NCBI RefSeq assembly: GCF_036324505.1
Contig: NC_086360.1
Location: forward strand, 6,989,226-7,053,225
Direction of reading: 5' to 3'
DNA: 64,000 nt
Origin: Eleginops maclovinus
Lineage: Eukaryota > Chordata > Actinopteri > Perciformes > Eleginopidae
Shown: positions 1 through 62,234 of the stretch, in pieces
Layout of the letters: the number at the start of each line of letters is the position of its first letter
How positions within the stretch are numbered: the stretch's first letter is position 1
Notes under the pieces: model-generated
The model's database searches: none
What the model was told of the DNA's origin: nothing
The model's input: only the letters and a program-made list of their open reading frames with translations
Position numbers and translations under genes: made by a program

Positions 1-450
1 TTTTGTTCCACAACATAACAAACACCTCATACTCATGAATGTCATAAGCCTCTATGTGTCATAAAAATGCTGGCCGATTACAATTGACTAAAATCAGACT
101 ACTCAACGTCATCAGGCCGACAGGAGTCTGCCTTGAGTTGAGCGGTGGTGACCGACGCCGTGCGACCATGATGTTGCTCGTTCATTAGCTTTTTTTCCCT
201 TTCAGCCAATTGCACTACGCTTCCAAAATAAAGTGGTGTTAATGCGTGGAGATTATCCTGCAGAACCAAGCGTGTTATGTATTAAAATGTGTGTTGGCCA
301 CATTTTCTTTAGCGATATACCAAAATCCCAAGCTGTCGCTTTTTGTTTGAGGGACTCGTGTGATGCTAACTTCTCTGGCTTACAGAAACACGTAATCACT
401 GCACCACTCCATGTCAGTAAATGTATGGCATGTCCTGATTGGTTTGTATG
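1..450 (+). repeat. dispersed repeat family R1, copy 1
   Basis: It shares ordered blocks with 10900-11500 and 14575-14760, including TGGAGATTATCCTGC, CGTGTTA, GTGTTGGCCAC and GTGATGCTAACTTC. The class is not recognised. Confidence 0.65.
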
Positions 451-2740
451 ACACAGAAACAATAAAAAAACAGACTGTTTTATGGCAGTGCGTTTGCATT
501 TAAAGAATCAGCAGCAAGATAAATACCCAGCTGACACACTGGGATGGCACACACACAGGAAGCTAAGAGGCTGATCGAAAAGGACAGTTTTCTTCATGCC
601 AGCCTGTAGGACTCCCATTCCCAACCACGTGGGCTCTTCTGACCTTTCTGTCATTAAATTCAGTACTAAAGTCCCTTCAACCTGTTTGGTTTCTTCTTTT
701 TTGGTTTTCCAATTTGAATTAAATTAGAATAGTATACTTCTTTAAGTAACAAGTGAAGACAATAACATATTTCCACACTTACATTCAAGTGTTTAGAAGT
801 TAACATTGCATCATTATCTTGTCTCGTTCTACTCTAAACTGTAGCCACTGGATTTGCATTAAGCATGTCCAAGGACACGAGATGAGTTTACTGTAGGAAA
901 AAGAAAGAAATCTATTCTCATTTCCCTCTAGAAAATATCTATATGTTTTAGTGTTGGTACGGTTTATCAGTTAATATTATAAACAGCGTCTTTAAACAGC
1001 CTACTTAAAAAAACAATTCACATTTAAGGAACAGGAAGAGCACAGAGGCACAAAAGCTTATTGCTGCCACCGAAAGGGATACATGTAGAAATACTGCGCA
1101 GTGATTTTCACATTGTTATACCAAGGCTGGTTCATGCAGTCTGACTGGTTAGTGAGGCCAAGTTCTTTAAAGTATGCTAACACGGCCTCCGCTGTAGAGC
1201 GCGCAGTCCACAGGTGGACATTTGAGGCTTTATCCAAAGAAACTATATATTATTTTTGGATTAGTGTGGTAGATTTGCAGAAAATATTGGTGTTTAAATG
1301 TAAACAAATGGCCAATAGACAAGCTTGGAAGTTCAAGTGTTCTTTTCCTTTTATGGAGGTCATTAGTACCAGGGCTGAGTGATGTTTAGGTACATTTGGG
1401 ATTCAACAGGATGTAAAAAATCTGATCTAAAAGTGCTTTTTCTTTTTTTTGCAGAACTAAAAATGTCTTGCAATGAATTACTTTAAAACTACTCTAAAAT
1501 GAGACACAAAGGGGGATGGGTGTGACAGCGTTCCTGTGGAACACCACTGGACTCCAGTGTAGGAGTTATGAGTAATAACCCCATTTTATTTCCCACATAA
1601 TAACTGGACCCTACAGAGGCCTGGGCTTAGTCATACATTTTAAAACGATGGTTGGATTCAGCCTGCTCTTCTTAGTGCTTCAAGTTGTTTTAAGTGAAAA
1701 TAGAGAGTTAAAATAAGTAAAATGATTGTGATTCCAACAGCTTATAACACATTCACATAGCTCTGGTGCTTCCTCACGCAGAGGGCGAGCATGGGGCTCT
1801 GAACGAACCCCGGTTACACAGACTTAGGGCTTCCTTACTTTGTCTGAGTCAGCTCTGGTGAGATCGGACCCCAGGTTTAGGGGGCGGGCTTAGTTACTTT
1901 ACTTTCTGAATCTATGTGTCCATTAGCGCACTCTAGTTGGATCTTTTTTAGTTTGATGTATGACCTGATTTTACAATTTAGAGCTCAATCTTTCTCAGGT
2001 TTAGTGGTATTCTGGGAATAGAAGAATTGGCACTAGATATCTGGATCCAAGAGCAACATCCACTTGTGAAATATTTTCTTCGGTAATCAAAGCAATTTAC
2101 ATCCAATGTGGCAAACTGTAAGACTGAAGCAAGTAAAAGTATGATCAGCACTGGCTGAATTCCAAATAGGGAACTTCATTTAAAAATAAAGCCACTGGAT
2201 TATGTCAAGGAATTATGTTCTAATTTAAAATATTAAAAGAAAATCCATAAATCATTGCGTCAGAGATAAAGAATAGTTTGCTTTGAATGCATGAAACATG
2301 TTTAAAGCTCTAAAGTTGTGTGTAGATTGATTGTGTTTTAATATTGTATTATCCTGCAATGTTGTCATCACTCAGCCCTTACGAGTACCAGCCATGAGTC
2401 ACACTCTGACACTGTCAGCCTGTGACAGCGATGTCCTGCAGCTGTGTTGGACACAGTGAGATGGAAGTCTTTAATTAACTGAAATAAAATGTGCGATGTT
2501 ATGCGCCTCACAATGAGTGTATACTTCTCAGTGAGAGCCCTGTGTGTTAGTACCTCGATCCGCCACTTCTTTTAGCTGACTTGCATAAAGGTTTGTTACA
2601 GCACGTCAATTAAGAAATGACCGCCCCCAAGCCCAGTGTTAAAGGCAAGAGCTGATTGCAGTGAATTAAGAAAGTGCTTCCACCTTCACTGATGCATCGG
2701 CAGTTGTTCCTAATGTATTTACAGAAGAGCCTACACTCAC

Positions 2741-2771
2741 CTTTTCCTCATATTTTATGCTAAGGACTTAT
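2741..2771 (-). other. candidate 31-nt alternative exon downstream of bmp2k exon 15
   Basis: It has a strong acceptor (a T-rich stretch ending TTTCAG) and a strong donor (AAG|GTGAGT) only 31 nt apart. If the GC donor in exon 15 (after 2955) were used, it would be read in frame for a few residues and then stop. It may be chance. Confidence 0.25.
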
Positions 2772-2943
2772 CTGAAACAAAACAAAACAAAATGGACTCA
2801 TTGGTTTTGAATGCCTCACTGCGGGGTCTATGTGGCGTGGGAGCTGCTGACGGGAAGTCAGGTGGGAACAGAACAGCAGGAGAAGGGGGGAGGGCCGGGG
2901 GTAGGTGGCTCCACAGTGTTGGGTCCTCTCTGTAGAGACTCCT

Positions 2944-50751
<47,808 letters not shown>

Positions 50752-51083
50752 CTTTTCCTTTCTCTGTCAGTTCGGCCACCAAATGCAACCCCTGTTTTGG
50801 GCGTAGATTAACCACACAGTCCAAATTAACTCGGTAGTGTCCAACGTCCCCTATCTACTTATCTGAAGTATTTTCTTTTCCTGCATGCTCCGCGTCTGGT
50901 TCTTTTGGAGGGACTACTGGCTGTCGGGTGATACGACATGAAAGTACAGTTATTATACTGGCGTCAGGGGTGGGATGATACTGCACGTTCAGTCTCCAGA
51001 AGCTCGTACCAGTGACCGCATAAACACATAAATGGCCAAAATAAAAACACTAATGTTCGTTGGCTAATGTGACATCACTGTAG

Positions 51084-51320
51084 ATGGCTGCAGCCTTTGC
51101 GAGCATGCATGGAGTCGGCGGTGTGCAGTCAGGAGGCTTCGCCAACAATGAGAAGAAGGCAGGGGAGAGGCACAACAATGCAGCTGCCACCGTGGTTGAT
51201 AACACCACTTCTGGCGGAAAGCAATTCCTCCGTAAAGATATCCAGTCCTCCAAAAGTAGCGGCGCCGCCGTTAGCTTCTCGCACCGCGACCTGTTCACTT
51301 CACTCGGGCGAAGCGGCTAG
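51084..51320 (+). other. 78-codon open frame divergent from bmp2k (uncertain)
   Basis: It begins MAAAFASMHGVGGVQSGG and is Ala/Gly/Ser-rich. It lies in the CpG-rich region on the opposite strand to bmp2k. I recognise no family, and the minus strand is also open here, so it may be chance in GC-rich DNA. Confidence 0.2.
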
Positions 51321-51662
51321 TTAGCTCGTTATTAGCTGGGGTAGTTAGCTCGTTAGTTAGCGGCTAACGAGCTTCGCTAGCAACCACAGAGGTTCCACCA
51401 ATAGCAAATCCACTCGGAGTGCAGGTGGGCTAACAAAGTAGGCAGCCCGAACCTCACACAAGTAAGGGTCCGCGTCTCCCCAGAAGCCTTTCCAGCTAAG
51501 GCGTTTTCATTCGGGTCACCTGTGTCATCTCTACTAACTCACATCTGTGTCATTTTCGGTGAAGCTTCACGAAAGCTAAAACTTCTCGTGACTCCTCAGC
51601 GGTAGGATACAACCTAAGTGGGTGGTTTGTTATTTACCCAATGAGTGACAACCTAACCTGAC

Positions 51663-51695
51663 ATGGCCCCGCCCCCTACCATTGTTGTGATTGGT
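51663..51695. promoter_or_regulatory. GC box and inverted CCAAT box
   Basis: GGCCCCGCCCCC followed 15 bases later by GATTGGTG, about 900 bases upstream of the bmp2k start codon. Could belong to its promoter; inferred from motif only. Confidence 0.3.
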
Positions 51696-54600
51696 GTATG
51701 AAGAGAATATATGGAAGACAATGTATGCCAAGAGAGAGACATTATTGAATGAACTTGTGGATGAATAAAACAATGAGGAATATTTTTCGATGAGTTTTAA
51801 TTTGGTGGATCGCATGGTAGAGGTGGTAGAACAAAAACTATAACCACTGTAATTATTTTGAAACTGTTTAATGCTGTAACTTTAAAGCATGTTTTCCCCT
51901 TTCCTTAGTGGCAATGGGTTTCCCTAGGAAGCACTCAGACAATGCTCATCTATAAAAACATGGCACAAGTGACAGACAAAGCAGCCGGTTTTAAGGAAAA
52001 TCACAAAACAGACTGGAAATAATGAAGTGCATGTCGAAATATACAGATCCCAGACTACACTAAAGTAATGTGTTATCTTCAGTAACATTTATGTCAATTG
52101 TTAATCACCCTATCTCCATCTGTTTGTTCTGCCTGTTCAACAGTGCTGGTACTTTTTAAGGCTATAACTTCCTCAGTATGTGTGAACTGATCTTACAACA
52201 CTCCCTTTGATTTCAATGATCATCTGCAGTGCAAAAACGATGTGATTTTTCACCAGGCACTGCCAATGAGGAAGTACTGTGACAACCGCCTCAGTGAACC
52301 AAAGGCTTTATGAACAAAGGCATGTGTGAAGGCTGGAGAATCGACCTCATACTCATACACAATTGCATTTGTTTGTGGTCTAACTCAAGTTCAACATCCG
52401 CTTAAAGTCACCTTTGTTCTCTATACATCAGTAAGTAGAAGTGAAAAATGTCTACTTCTAGTAAATGGTCACCAAAAGCACATTCAGGCCAATGGCTATA
52501 GACGGAGCACATGGCTGAGATGGGGTTTACATAAGAGATGAGGAGGAGCACAGCAGGATCACATGACTCTACAAACCTCCATGTCTGGACACATCCTGTT
52601 TCTGAAGGGGGAATCTTTCCTCTCTGACACACTTATTATCATTGTCTGGCTGAGAGTGAGGTATATGCTGCCACCTGTTGGTGTCTAAATACACCATTTC
52701 ACACAGACACTTCCAAATCAGAACCAGAAATCATTTATTAGTCCCAAAGAACATCCATCATTCTCAGGTGTATATGAGCAGAAAACTGAACCTGTTCTTA
52801 GGCTGACCTCAGACCTACTGGAAGTTTTGGGCGCAGTCAAGAGGACTTTCCAATACAAGTTAGCTTCTACTAACATTCATAGCAAAAAAACACAAACCTT
52901 TCAAAATCAGAATATATTTTCTCACTCAGATTTTCATTATGAGTCCTCAGCTAATGTAAGTGGACTGAAGTCTTAAGTCTTCATCTTTGAGTTTACGTCA
53001 TAACGAGCTCTACAACGTCTTCCAGCACATTTTGTATACTGCATTTCATTTTTTGTTAACCACTTCATAATTTTGGTGGTACAGATTTTTTTCACTGCAT
53101 CATTTAACCTACAACTTAATTGGAGGCTGTTGGATTGGTGTAAAGTAGGTGCATCAATTAAGTTTTGACTTGCTGATAATGGATAGCGTTACTTTTTTTA
53201 AGGAAATAAAGGGAAATTGATTGATTTGTGACACACTTTTAAATGACATAATTTTAAACTTTGGGCTTAGTGGATGGAAGCAAACCCAAATAAAGTCACA
53301 AGTAATTTAGTCGAATTGCAAGTCTTGTTCTATTTTGTCGAGTGAAGTCATTGACGCTGTGACTTGAATCTGTACCTAACAGTAAATTAGTTAAACAATT
53401 ATCACACCGTTCAGACATCAGGAAATGCCAACTCTTCTTAAGTAACTGTATACAGTATATCAAGGTGAGTTTTAGGGTAGAATTGTTTTTAGTTGTTTGA
53501 CTTTTATTTCCTAAAATGGTTCAGCCATTAAAACAGATACTGTATTTGAATATTTAGCCCTGTATATAAAAAGAGTCGAAGAAAGAGCTGGAAAAAGCTA
53601 GAGCATATATTATACGGTCAGACATTGGACATAACATAATAACCTTCTCCAGTTTTAAGCTAATCGCACTGTGTTACTGTGAGTGAAAAAAAAAGTTGGG
53701 GAACATTTCCATTCAGAGAAACTCACTACAATTTAAAAGAAGATGCAGCTACAAAAACACAAATGTGCCAAAACACTAAGACAACACCTGCAGCATTTAG
53801 AAAACATTAACCAGCTTGTCGAGAAATGTGCAGCGTTTACTAAAAGTGTGAGTTTTGTCGAGTCGGTGAATGTTTTATAAATGTTGCGCATGTGTTGTCA
53901 ATAAATTAAACCCAAAGATACTTTTCTAAACTCAGAAAAATAACTTGAGTGATTTTTGTTGAATAGCTGATATTTGGCGGCTTCATAGACAAAGGGGGAT
54001 ATTAAACGTGATTTTGAAGGGGTTGATCAAATCCCTGTGTCCTAAATTTACCCAACCACAAGCCTTGCTTAGTCTCTGTTCATCCTCACACACAGTTATG
54101 GTGATGCTTTTACTTCTGAATGGCAGTCCATTGTATGAATGAAGACTGTTCACTTTAACAGAATATAATCGAGGAAATTTCACAGACAAGCCTACTATTT
54201 CCAGTATGCATGTCTGGAGGGGTAAAAGCTCTGCTCTAATTTTTGTCTGTTACACTCTACAGTTAGTAACAAACCGCTTTGGAGTCTGCAGGGCTGTGGA
54301 TGAACTTGGCCCACATTTCTTAGTTTTCCCCTATGAATTTCATTTCATTTTTCTTTCAGAACACACTGTCACAGGAAATTGAGTCACAGATTAGAGACTT
54401 CATCCAGACTGATACAAAGACATACAGTAATGCAAAACACAAGACTTTACTAGTATGCTGACAAAGCTATTGGTATAGGAATGCCCAAGGGAATGGAATC
54501 ATTTTTACCAACTTGTCTTAACCATACTGACTCAAGCAGTGCTTCTCAAGCATTATCCTTGTCCATGTGAGTAATTACTTCCAAAAGTGAGTATTCTAGT

Positions 54601-55291
54601 GAAGTAAGGCATTATCTTTTTGAAAAGTAACTAGTGATGTGTAATGCAGTACTTCTTTTGAGTAATTAAAACTGATGATGACTAACTGAAAATCTTGGAG
54701 AAGTTTGTGGTCATTATGTACAGTATGACATGTCCAGTACAGCTAAGGGTGTAAAAGATGCCAGATTGGACATGTAAGCAAGGAAACAAGGGACCTATGA
54801 GGCAATTCCTCCTCAAGCAGCTCTACCCGTCACTGTTGTTGTAAACTTACATAATTTTAATGTTCTATTTGCAGAATTGTAACAATGTGATGGCACGGTA
54901 TCTTTCAATATTATTGCAGATATGCTGTAAGCTAGCTAGCTAATTGTCATTTCATATACTGACGAAACACTGATGATTATAAAACAGGCTAACTGTGCCA
55001 ATTTATTAACCTTGTACGTTAAAAAAGAGTTGAAAAAGAACCATCACCAGGCCAATGCAGTGGAAAGGATCTTCGCATTACAGGGTCTGAACACGCAAAC
55101 AGCTATTGAGTTGGACATTTTTATAATCCTCCAACGTCAACAAGCATGTGCATCAGTGGTTATCTGGCTAGTTTACAGCAAATCATGCAATCACAATATT
55201 AAAAATGATCCAATAAACTTACGTTTTAGGTAACTTTCCATCAACAGTTATCAGATAAGCATTTTTAAATATATTTTGTGCTGATAACATT

Positions 55292-55398
<107 letters not shown>

Positions 55399-55467
55399 AC
55401 ATGTGAAGATGTATAAATACCTCCCTTCCTGTTTTCCTTCATTTCAGATAATGAGGAAGGTCGGGGG

Positions 55468-55470
<3 letters not shown>

Positions 55471-55555
<85 letters not shown>
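55471..55555. repeat. (TG)n microsatellite, about 42 units
   Basis: Uninterrupted TG dinucleotides. With the preceding CA tract it forms a long inverted repeat. Confidence 0.97.
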
Positions 55556-55557
<2 letters not shown>

Positions 55558-57501
55558 GGGAGTAGCAAAGAGAAGGAGTCTGGGTGATTACTTCAGCTGT
55601 AATGAGAAAAACATCTTTCCCTTCAGGCCCTTATCCACCAAACTAGTGTGTCTGGAGTTTAACTATATCGGCTCCCTGCAGGATTTAGAGACATCACCAC
55701 ATGCAGGGCTGCAGAGAGATGCTGAATAGATCTCATTTGGAGGGGTTCAGGCTGCAGCTGATTTGTTTAACAGCATAAAAAAAACCCATCTAGTTAGGAT
55801 ATATTTTAACTGTGTAGAGCTGTATCTAAAGATCAGACACTTTTAACTACATTGTCATTGAAAGCCTTCTGCACTCTGGCTCCACCTTCAGAAAGAAGTG
55901 AGAAATTAATTACTTTACAACACATTATTCCATATTTTTACACTGTGTACTGTATTCAAATTAGAAAGACTTGTTTGCTCTTCGCACATTTATTTAAATG
56001 AATGTTAGAAGCGACTACACTGTTTTGTTAGGCGGTTATAAAGGTCAGGTGTGCCTCAAGTTAATTGGTCATGATTTCTCTCTTCACAAGGCTGCGCTAC
56101 ATAATTAAACACACAGCTGCTGCTATTTTTTTTAAACTGTTGTTGTTCTATGTGTTGTTATGTAAACCATGTATTTGTTCTTGATTTTACAAAAGTCAGC
56201 CCTTACTGTGTAGTCTGAGTGGCCGAAACTAAAATAAATGGAGGGAGCAAGCAAAGGAATAAGTGTATGAGATATTAAAACATTATAAATTACATTGATA
56301 ATATATCATCATTACAGTACGGTTTCACACTTGTTACATACAGATAAATGCAAGAATTAATTAGAAATATGAATTCAATTGGGTTTGTTTGTCTGTGCAC
56401 TTTTTTGAAAATGTTTGCACACAAATCGGATTGAATGAGAAACATAAAAGTTGGCCAAGTTTGTGTTTCCACCAAACCAGAAAGGGTTCAAGTGGAATAA
56501 AACATGGTTTCCCCAAACATGGCCACTGTTAGCCCCTCAAAGCCCCCAAAGGTCTTAAAAAATAAATTCAATACCCTGCTGCTGAGCACGTAATGCCCCC
56601 TGCTGGTGACTTGGAGAGACTACCAGACTGTGTCAGTGTATCATCTGTTATTTGTACAAGATAAGAAACTTTTTTTTTACTTTAAAAAGCTAATAGTTTA
56701 AAACATTCCAAAATTAAAGACCCATGAAATAATCTCTGTATTTTGAATTATCTGAACAACTTCAAATTACGATAAATTGCCCCAATAAAGCACCTACATA
56801 AACATTGTATGATGTTTTTTTGATTGATGTATTTATTATTAAGTTGTATCCAGCCATTAGTTGATAAATAAAAAAAATGCATGCATATTACAATCCACCA
56901 AATCACAGAAAAACTCACAGACACTGTCCAAATTTCAAGCAATTATTTTTTAATCCATTTATCAGAGAATGTCATATCAAAATGGTCCTCCTGATGCAAT
57001 TTACAGTTGTAGTAATCAACAATAAGAAGAACAATTATATTGATAAACTAAACAGTGGTGTCATTATTTGTTTTAATAAATAAAGTTTGGGAGCTTCCGA
57101 TATGAGCAGTTGTTTCCTCAAGCATTTCATAAGATGTGAGGATATTTTTGTTGACAAGAATGACAAACTGACACAAATGAAGACAAAGCCGTAGAGTGAG
57201 CAAAAGCATATCAATGTTACTCATCATCTCCTCCACACATTTTTAGCAGACTCTTTTCCCATTTCCCTCTGCAATCAGACTGAAACAAAACAGAATTTCA
57301 TATTAAGACTTCAGTTTGAAATTTGAACTTCAAGATTTGCATGTCTCATTGGACTATCTTTTATAATTATACACCATGTCTTTCGATCGATGAAAGACAA
57401 GTTACAGATTAGTAATTTAAGATGAAAGTTTAGTATCCGAAGACGACGTGAGTTCAAGAGGAAGCAGATTTCTTCTTGTCCTCAGGTAGAGATCGTGTTA
57501 G

Positions 57502-57561
57502 TTAGTCGTCTCCTCCACAGATGGCCATCACACACTCCCCAAGGCTGTCTGACAGATCTGA
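57502..57561 (-). CDS. anxa3: anxa3 coding exon 13 (stop)
   Basis: The acceptor is TCCTCCAG. Codes [19 protein letters not shown] and a TAA stop; Asp322 completes the repeat 4 calcium site. Confidence 0.93.
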   Translation of the reverse strand, partial: SDLSDSLGECVMAICGGDD

Positions 57562-60500
57562 CTGGAGGACACAGCAACACAAGCGAGGACAACAGAGTCT
57601 TCAGATTTACCCTCAGCGCCAGAATGTAACCAAGTACATTAACTCAAGTACGACTTTTAGGTTCTTTACTTGATCATTTCCATTTAATGCTGCTCATTAT
57701 TAAATAACTAATTATAAATTAATATTGTAATTTTTAATTTAACTTTTCTGCTTTAGTTCCCCTTGAATACAGGGCGCCCAGTATTTCTACACTGTGGTAC
57801 TTTTTATTTTACTCCAGTAAAATATCATCATAGACTAGTGGCTGAGTACTTACTCCACTAATGGTGACAAGCATTACCATCATCAAGAAAATTATAATTT
57901 GTAATAGTTTAATGGACTACAACTTAGATGAGCATGGGAGGTTTAATTGTTGAAGGATAATTATAATCATTTTTTTGTTAGAGTTATGGAGGTAGTTGTA
58001 TATATCTCAATATATTCTGAGACCAAATCCATGTAACCACAAGGTGCAAAAATGTAAAATGACAGCCAGAAAACTCTCAATATAAATCAGAAGACATACC
58101 CCACCAATAAACAGTTAACCCAAAGTTAGTAACATGAGTTTTGTGTCATATGAAGGAGGCACTTTTCACACAGCTCCTGTTACCCGCTGATTAGTACATT
58201 TAAGACTGTGTGTCTCATAGCTTTACACTTCTTGACTTTACTTCTATTCAAACAAATACTTTAAACATTAAAAGTGCTTGACACACATATACTTCAATTT
58301 AGAGTTCTATAATTATTTCTCATTATATTAAATCATTGTATCTGCAGTGAGCTCACCTCAATGGCAGAGTGCAGAGAGTATTCGTACAGTTTCTTGAACT
58401 CGGCTCTGATGTCCAGCATATCGATCTCAGAGCGGCTCACCATGATCCTGTTCAGAGTCGACTCGTCTGTTCCACAACCCTGACGAAACATACGAAAAAA
58501 CACTTTGATATAATAAAGGAAGAACATTTAGAATTGTAGAAAAGAAATGAGGCAATCCTGGTTAGTTGTTGCTTTTACTCTGTTTATACGTGTTCCTGGT
58601 TAGTATCCGTGGGAAGTAATAGAAACTGTTTGTTCACCTTCATGCTCTCATACAGGCGCTCTGCAAAGTAGGCCGGTTCGCTCTTCACACATTTCACTGG
58701 AGGAGCAACAAAAGATTAAAACAACAATATGGTTAAAAGTAGATTTTATAGAAAGTAAAAAGTTAAAAATGATTCCAAATGTAAGTTTTTTGTTGCATAA
58801 AAGTTATAAAGATAAAAGAAAATTGCAGATTCATCGTGGCATTACTACCATAAGAAACTGTTGAAGTTGTTATACTGTGAAGACTTTCCAGACTTTGTAT
58901 TGTCCATACAGTATATGTTTGTTCATATAGTGTACAATTTTACATATACACAATTTACAGCACCCACCTATAGCCACCAGAAGTTCCTCCAGCTCCCCTG
59001 ACATCTCTCCTTCGATGCTCTGCTGCAGAGTCTTTCCACTGATGTTCTTGTATTCAACAAGAGCTAAACAAAAGAAAAAGTGTCAGTTTACATTTCCAAT
59101 CCCAAATGGCCCATTGTTTGTCTTCTGTTGTAGATTAAACACAGTGTAAACTCAATCTGACATACTTTGTCTCAGTTGAGGTATACTTCTGTGGCAGAGG
59201 ATGTCGACAAACTTAGATTCATCCGTGCCCCACTTCTTCTCCCCAGCATCGTAAAGGGTCTGTGTACAAAATGTATTACAAATATGAATTGGATATATTA
59301 CATATTATGCTCATTTTCAGATTTATTTCATGCCTCTCACTCTGGGATTTTAGCCTTTACAGACCATTTACATGCACAAAAACATAAATTATACACATTT
59401 TACTATTCCGCTATTGAAACATCTTCAAACATGCATTTTACTGTACCTTGGCGTCTTCTTTTGCCTTCTCTGCATCGACTGCAGTGCTGTCATCCCTCTT
59501 GCCCTGAAATAAATAAAAACTTTAATTTAAATGCCAACATCAGCCCCTCAGTGCACCCATCCCTGCAGTCTGTCCGGAATGTCACAGGTCCTATGTACAG
59601 TAAGTAAAGACAGACATATTTCTGTATCTGGACACAGTTTTTCTTTATTGTGAAGACAAACCTCGGCCAGCAGGAGCAGCGCATTAGAAAAGTCTCCTGA
59701 AATTTCCTTCTTCAGGTCACGGGTCAACTTCTTCTCGGTTTCTGTGGAGGAGGAAAAAAAATCATGATATAAAGCGTTGCAGTGATGATCTTTTTGTAGG
59801 CTAATCCAGAAACTAGCATTGCAAGGGCTCCCTTGACAAAAAGCAATGGGAATTTGTTAAATTGCAGATGATAAGCTGTGGCCCACACATATTTATGACA
59901 CTTAACATATTTGGTTCAGCAGGATAATCTCCACTTTGTGATTTTTGAAGCGAAAGTTCAATAAGAAGGAATAAAAAGCTAAGCTAACAAACTACATCAC
60001 GGTCTCGTGGCTGAGTATCACCACCGCTAAGCTAAAGACAGAGTTGTGTCAGTGGGATGGTCTTTACAAGTTAATATAGTCAATTTTATGACACAAAAGC
60101 TTCGGATATTCACGAGTGGGGTGTTTAATGATGTATTTAGACTTCGAGACAAGGGAACTGGAAGTAGTAAAGGCGACCACTCTATTTGAAAACAAAATTC
60201 ATCACTAAACAACTCTTACTTTGAAAGCTTGTCAGTCCAATACTGTTAGATGGACGGCCGTTCTCTCAGATTAACTGGGGTTGCGCTAGAATTGTCATTT
60301 TCCCTTAGGAGGGTTCCTAAGGTAGTGAAATGACCTGGAAGTAGCAGACTCAATGATTTGCTTGTGATCTATTTTAGCGTAGGATACACTGGACTAACCT
60401 TTACAGATGAAAGGACATAATTTTGTTTCACAGTTTCTTGCATCCGCAAAATTTAAGGTGACCATTTGGTCATTCACGGAAAATGTGGATCCTGCGAGTA

Positions 60501-62195
60501 ACGGTGCTTTTAAAGCATGTTCCATTTTTCATAGCTTGCCAAAGTGCTAAAGTATATTTTTTTACTGTTCAACAATATGTTAAACCCAAAGTTGTAATAT
60601 GAACGTTATGCTAGTGACTGTAAAATGTCAAAATAAAGTCCATATTTCACGATGTTTGCATCAAATATGTAGGAATAAAAGTAATACTGTACATGTATTG
60701 CATAAAGCAGCACTTATTAATATAGATCCATACAATCATACTCATTGGGATTGGGACTGTGAGTAACCACTTCCTGTAACATCATTTTTGTGTTAATTTA
60801 AACCTTGATAATGGACTAACATGTTTGTCACTGTTGTCAACGTTCATAAAGGCCAAAAAGAGACAACATGAGGAATGAGAATGCACAGGGAGAAGTATAT
60901 ACATGCACTTTTATTACTCCATCTACGGAGAATTGTAATTTCACCACGGCAGATGAACGTCATTAATATCCGCATATTTAGGTTACACGGTGTAGGGGCA
61001 GTCAGATTATTTAAACACAGCAGGTATCTTTTCCTGAATAGCTACTGATGATTTTTTCTTAAACTCTTTTCTCATCACCACGATGTTTTTAACTAGTTAA
61101 GGTGAAGTGTTTAGGAAAAGACAAATTACCTGCCAACCAGCAAATGTGTGGATAATCAAAAAGGCATTAAATGGTTTACCTTCCAGATAGACATCAGAGA
61201 GAGCTTTGATTTGTTGGTTGGATCTTGAGGCAAAGATTTCAATCAAGACGCTGTCCTTTGTCCCAGCTCCCTGCAACAACAGCACACATTAATTGAATGC
61301 CAATTACATTATCAACAAAAAATATTATTATTAAATGATAGTTATATGATAGTTGTTAACCTGCATGAATACATTTTCAGCAGGGTACAAATATCTCAAT
61401 ATCTCCTATAAACAATGTCTATGGTTCATACGTTTTATTTTATTTATCAGGCTTTCATTTTAAAGTAATAGTTTTTTCTTCTTTTTATCTTTGACCATGT
61501 CTATCGTTATAAGCCAATTACCAAAGGAAATGTAATGTAAAAATGTTTCAATAAAGCTGATTCAGAAATTGTTAGAGCTATACTGTTTATTGTTTTTTTT
61601 AATAATCAATACTTAAACATTTATATTCTTGCTGGGTTTTTTTTATAGTAAATGTATAATTATTTAGTGCAATTATTATTTAAGTTAAAATATGTAGTTG
61701 TCTAGGCTTTTATTTTGAAGTCAGCTTGGGCACCAGGTGATTTGGGCACTTGGTGATATGGTATTTATTGGACTTAGGTGGTCATTTTTATTCTTTTTCC
61801 AGGGCGGGACACAGGAAAGTAAGATACGTATAACCGTTTGCCTCTGATTTGGATTTTTGGAATAAAAAGAACAAAACCTGGACATTGATTTGGCCACGAC
61901 AGATATAATGTATTATTCTCAGTTCTACTAGCAAGCTCAATTTACTCTGCATGTTTTTAGAATATACAGTAATTTCATCTTAGTATTATTATTTTTTTTT
62001 AACTAAAAGTTAAAGAGAAGCGACAGAAGATGACTTCAACTGACTTTCATGGCCCGCATCACTTCATGGCAGTCGTACGCTGCAGGAGGGGTGGCGAGCG
62101 CAACAAGCAACTCCTCAAAGTCACCACTGGTGTCTCCTTTTAGGTCATCCACTAGAGTCTATGACGTAAACACAACCTGTCACTTCTCAAACAGA

Positions 62196-62234
<39 letters not shown>

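Larger units (their letters stand above)
1..2943. other. sequence 3' of the bmp2k short-form stop; no recognised coding exon
   Basis: I find no convincing exon for the long BMP2K tail on the minus strand. The region holds part of a dispersed repeat (1-450), AT-rich DNA, and a possible short spliced exon (2741-2771). An ATTAAA-like signal on the minus strand (about 2470-2475) could serve polyadenylation but is unproven. Confidence 0.5.
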
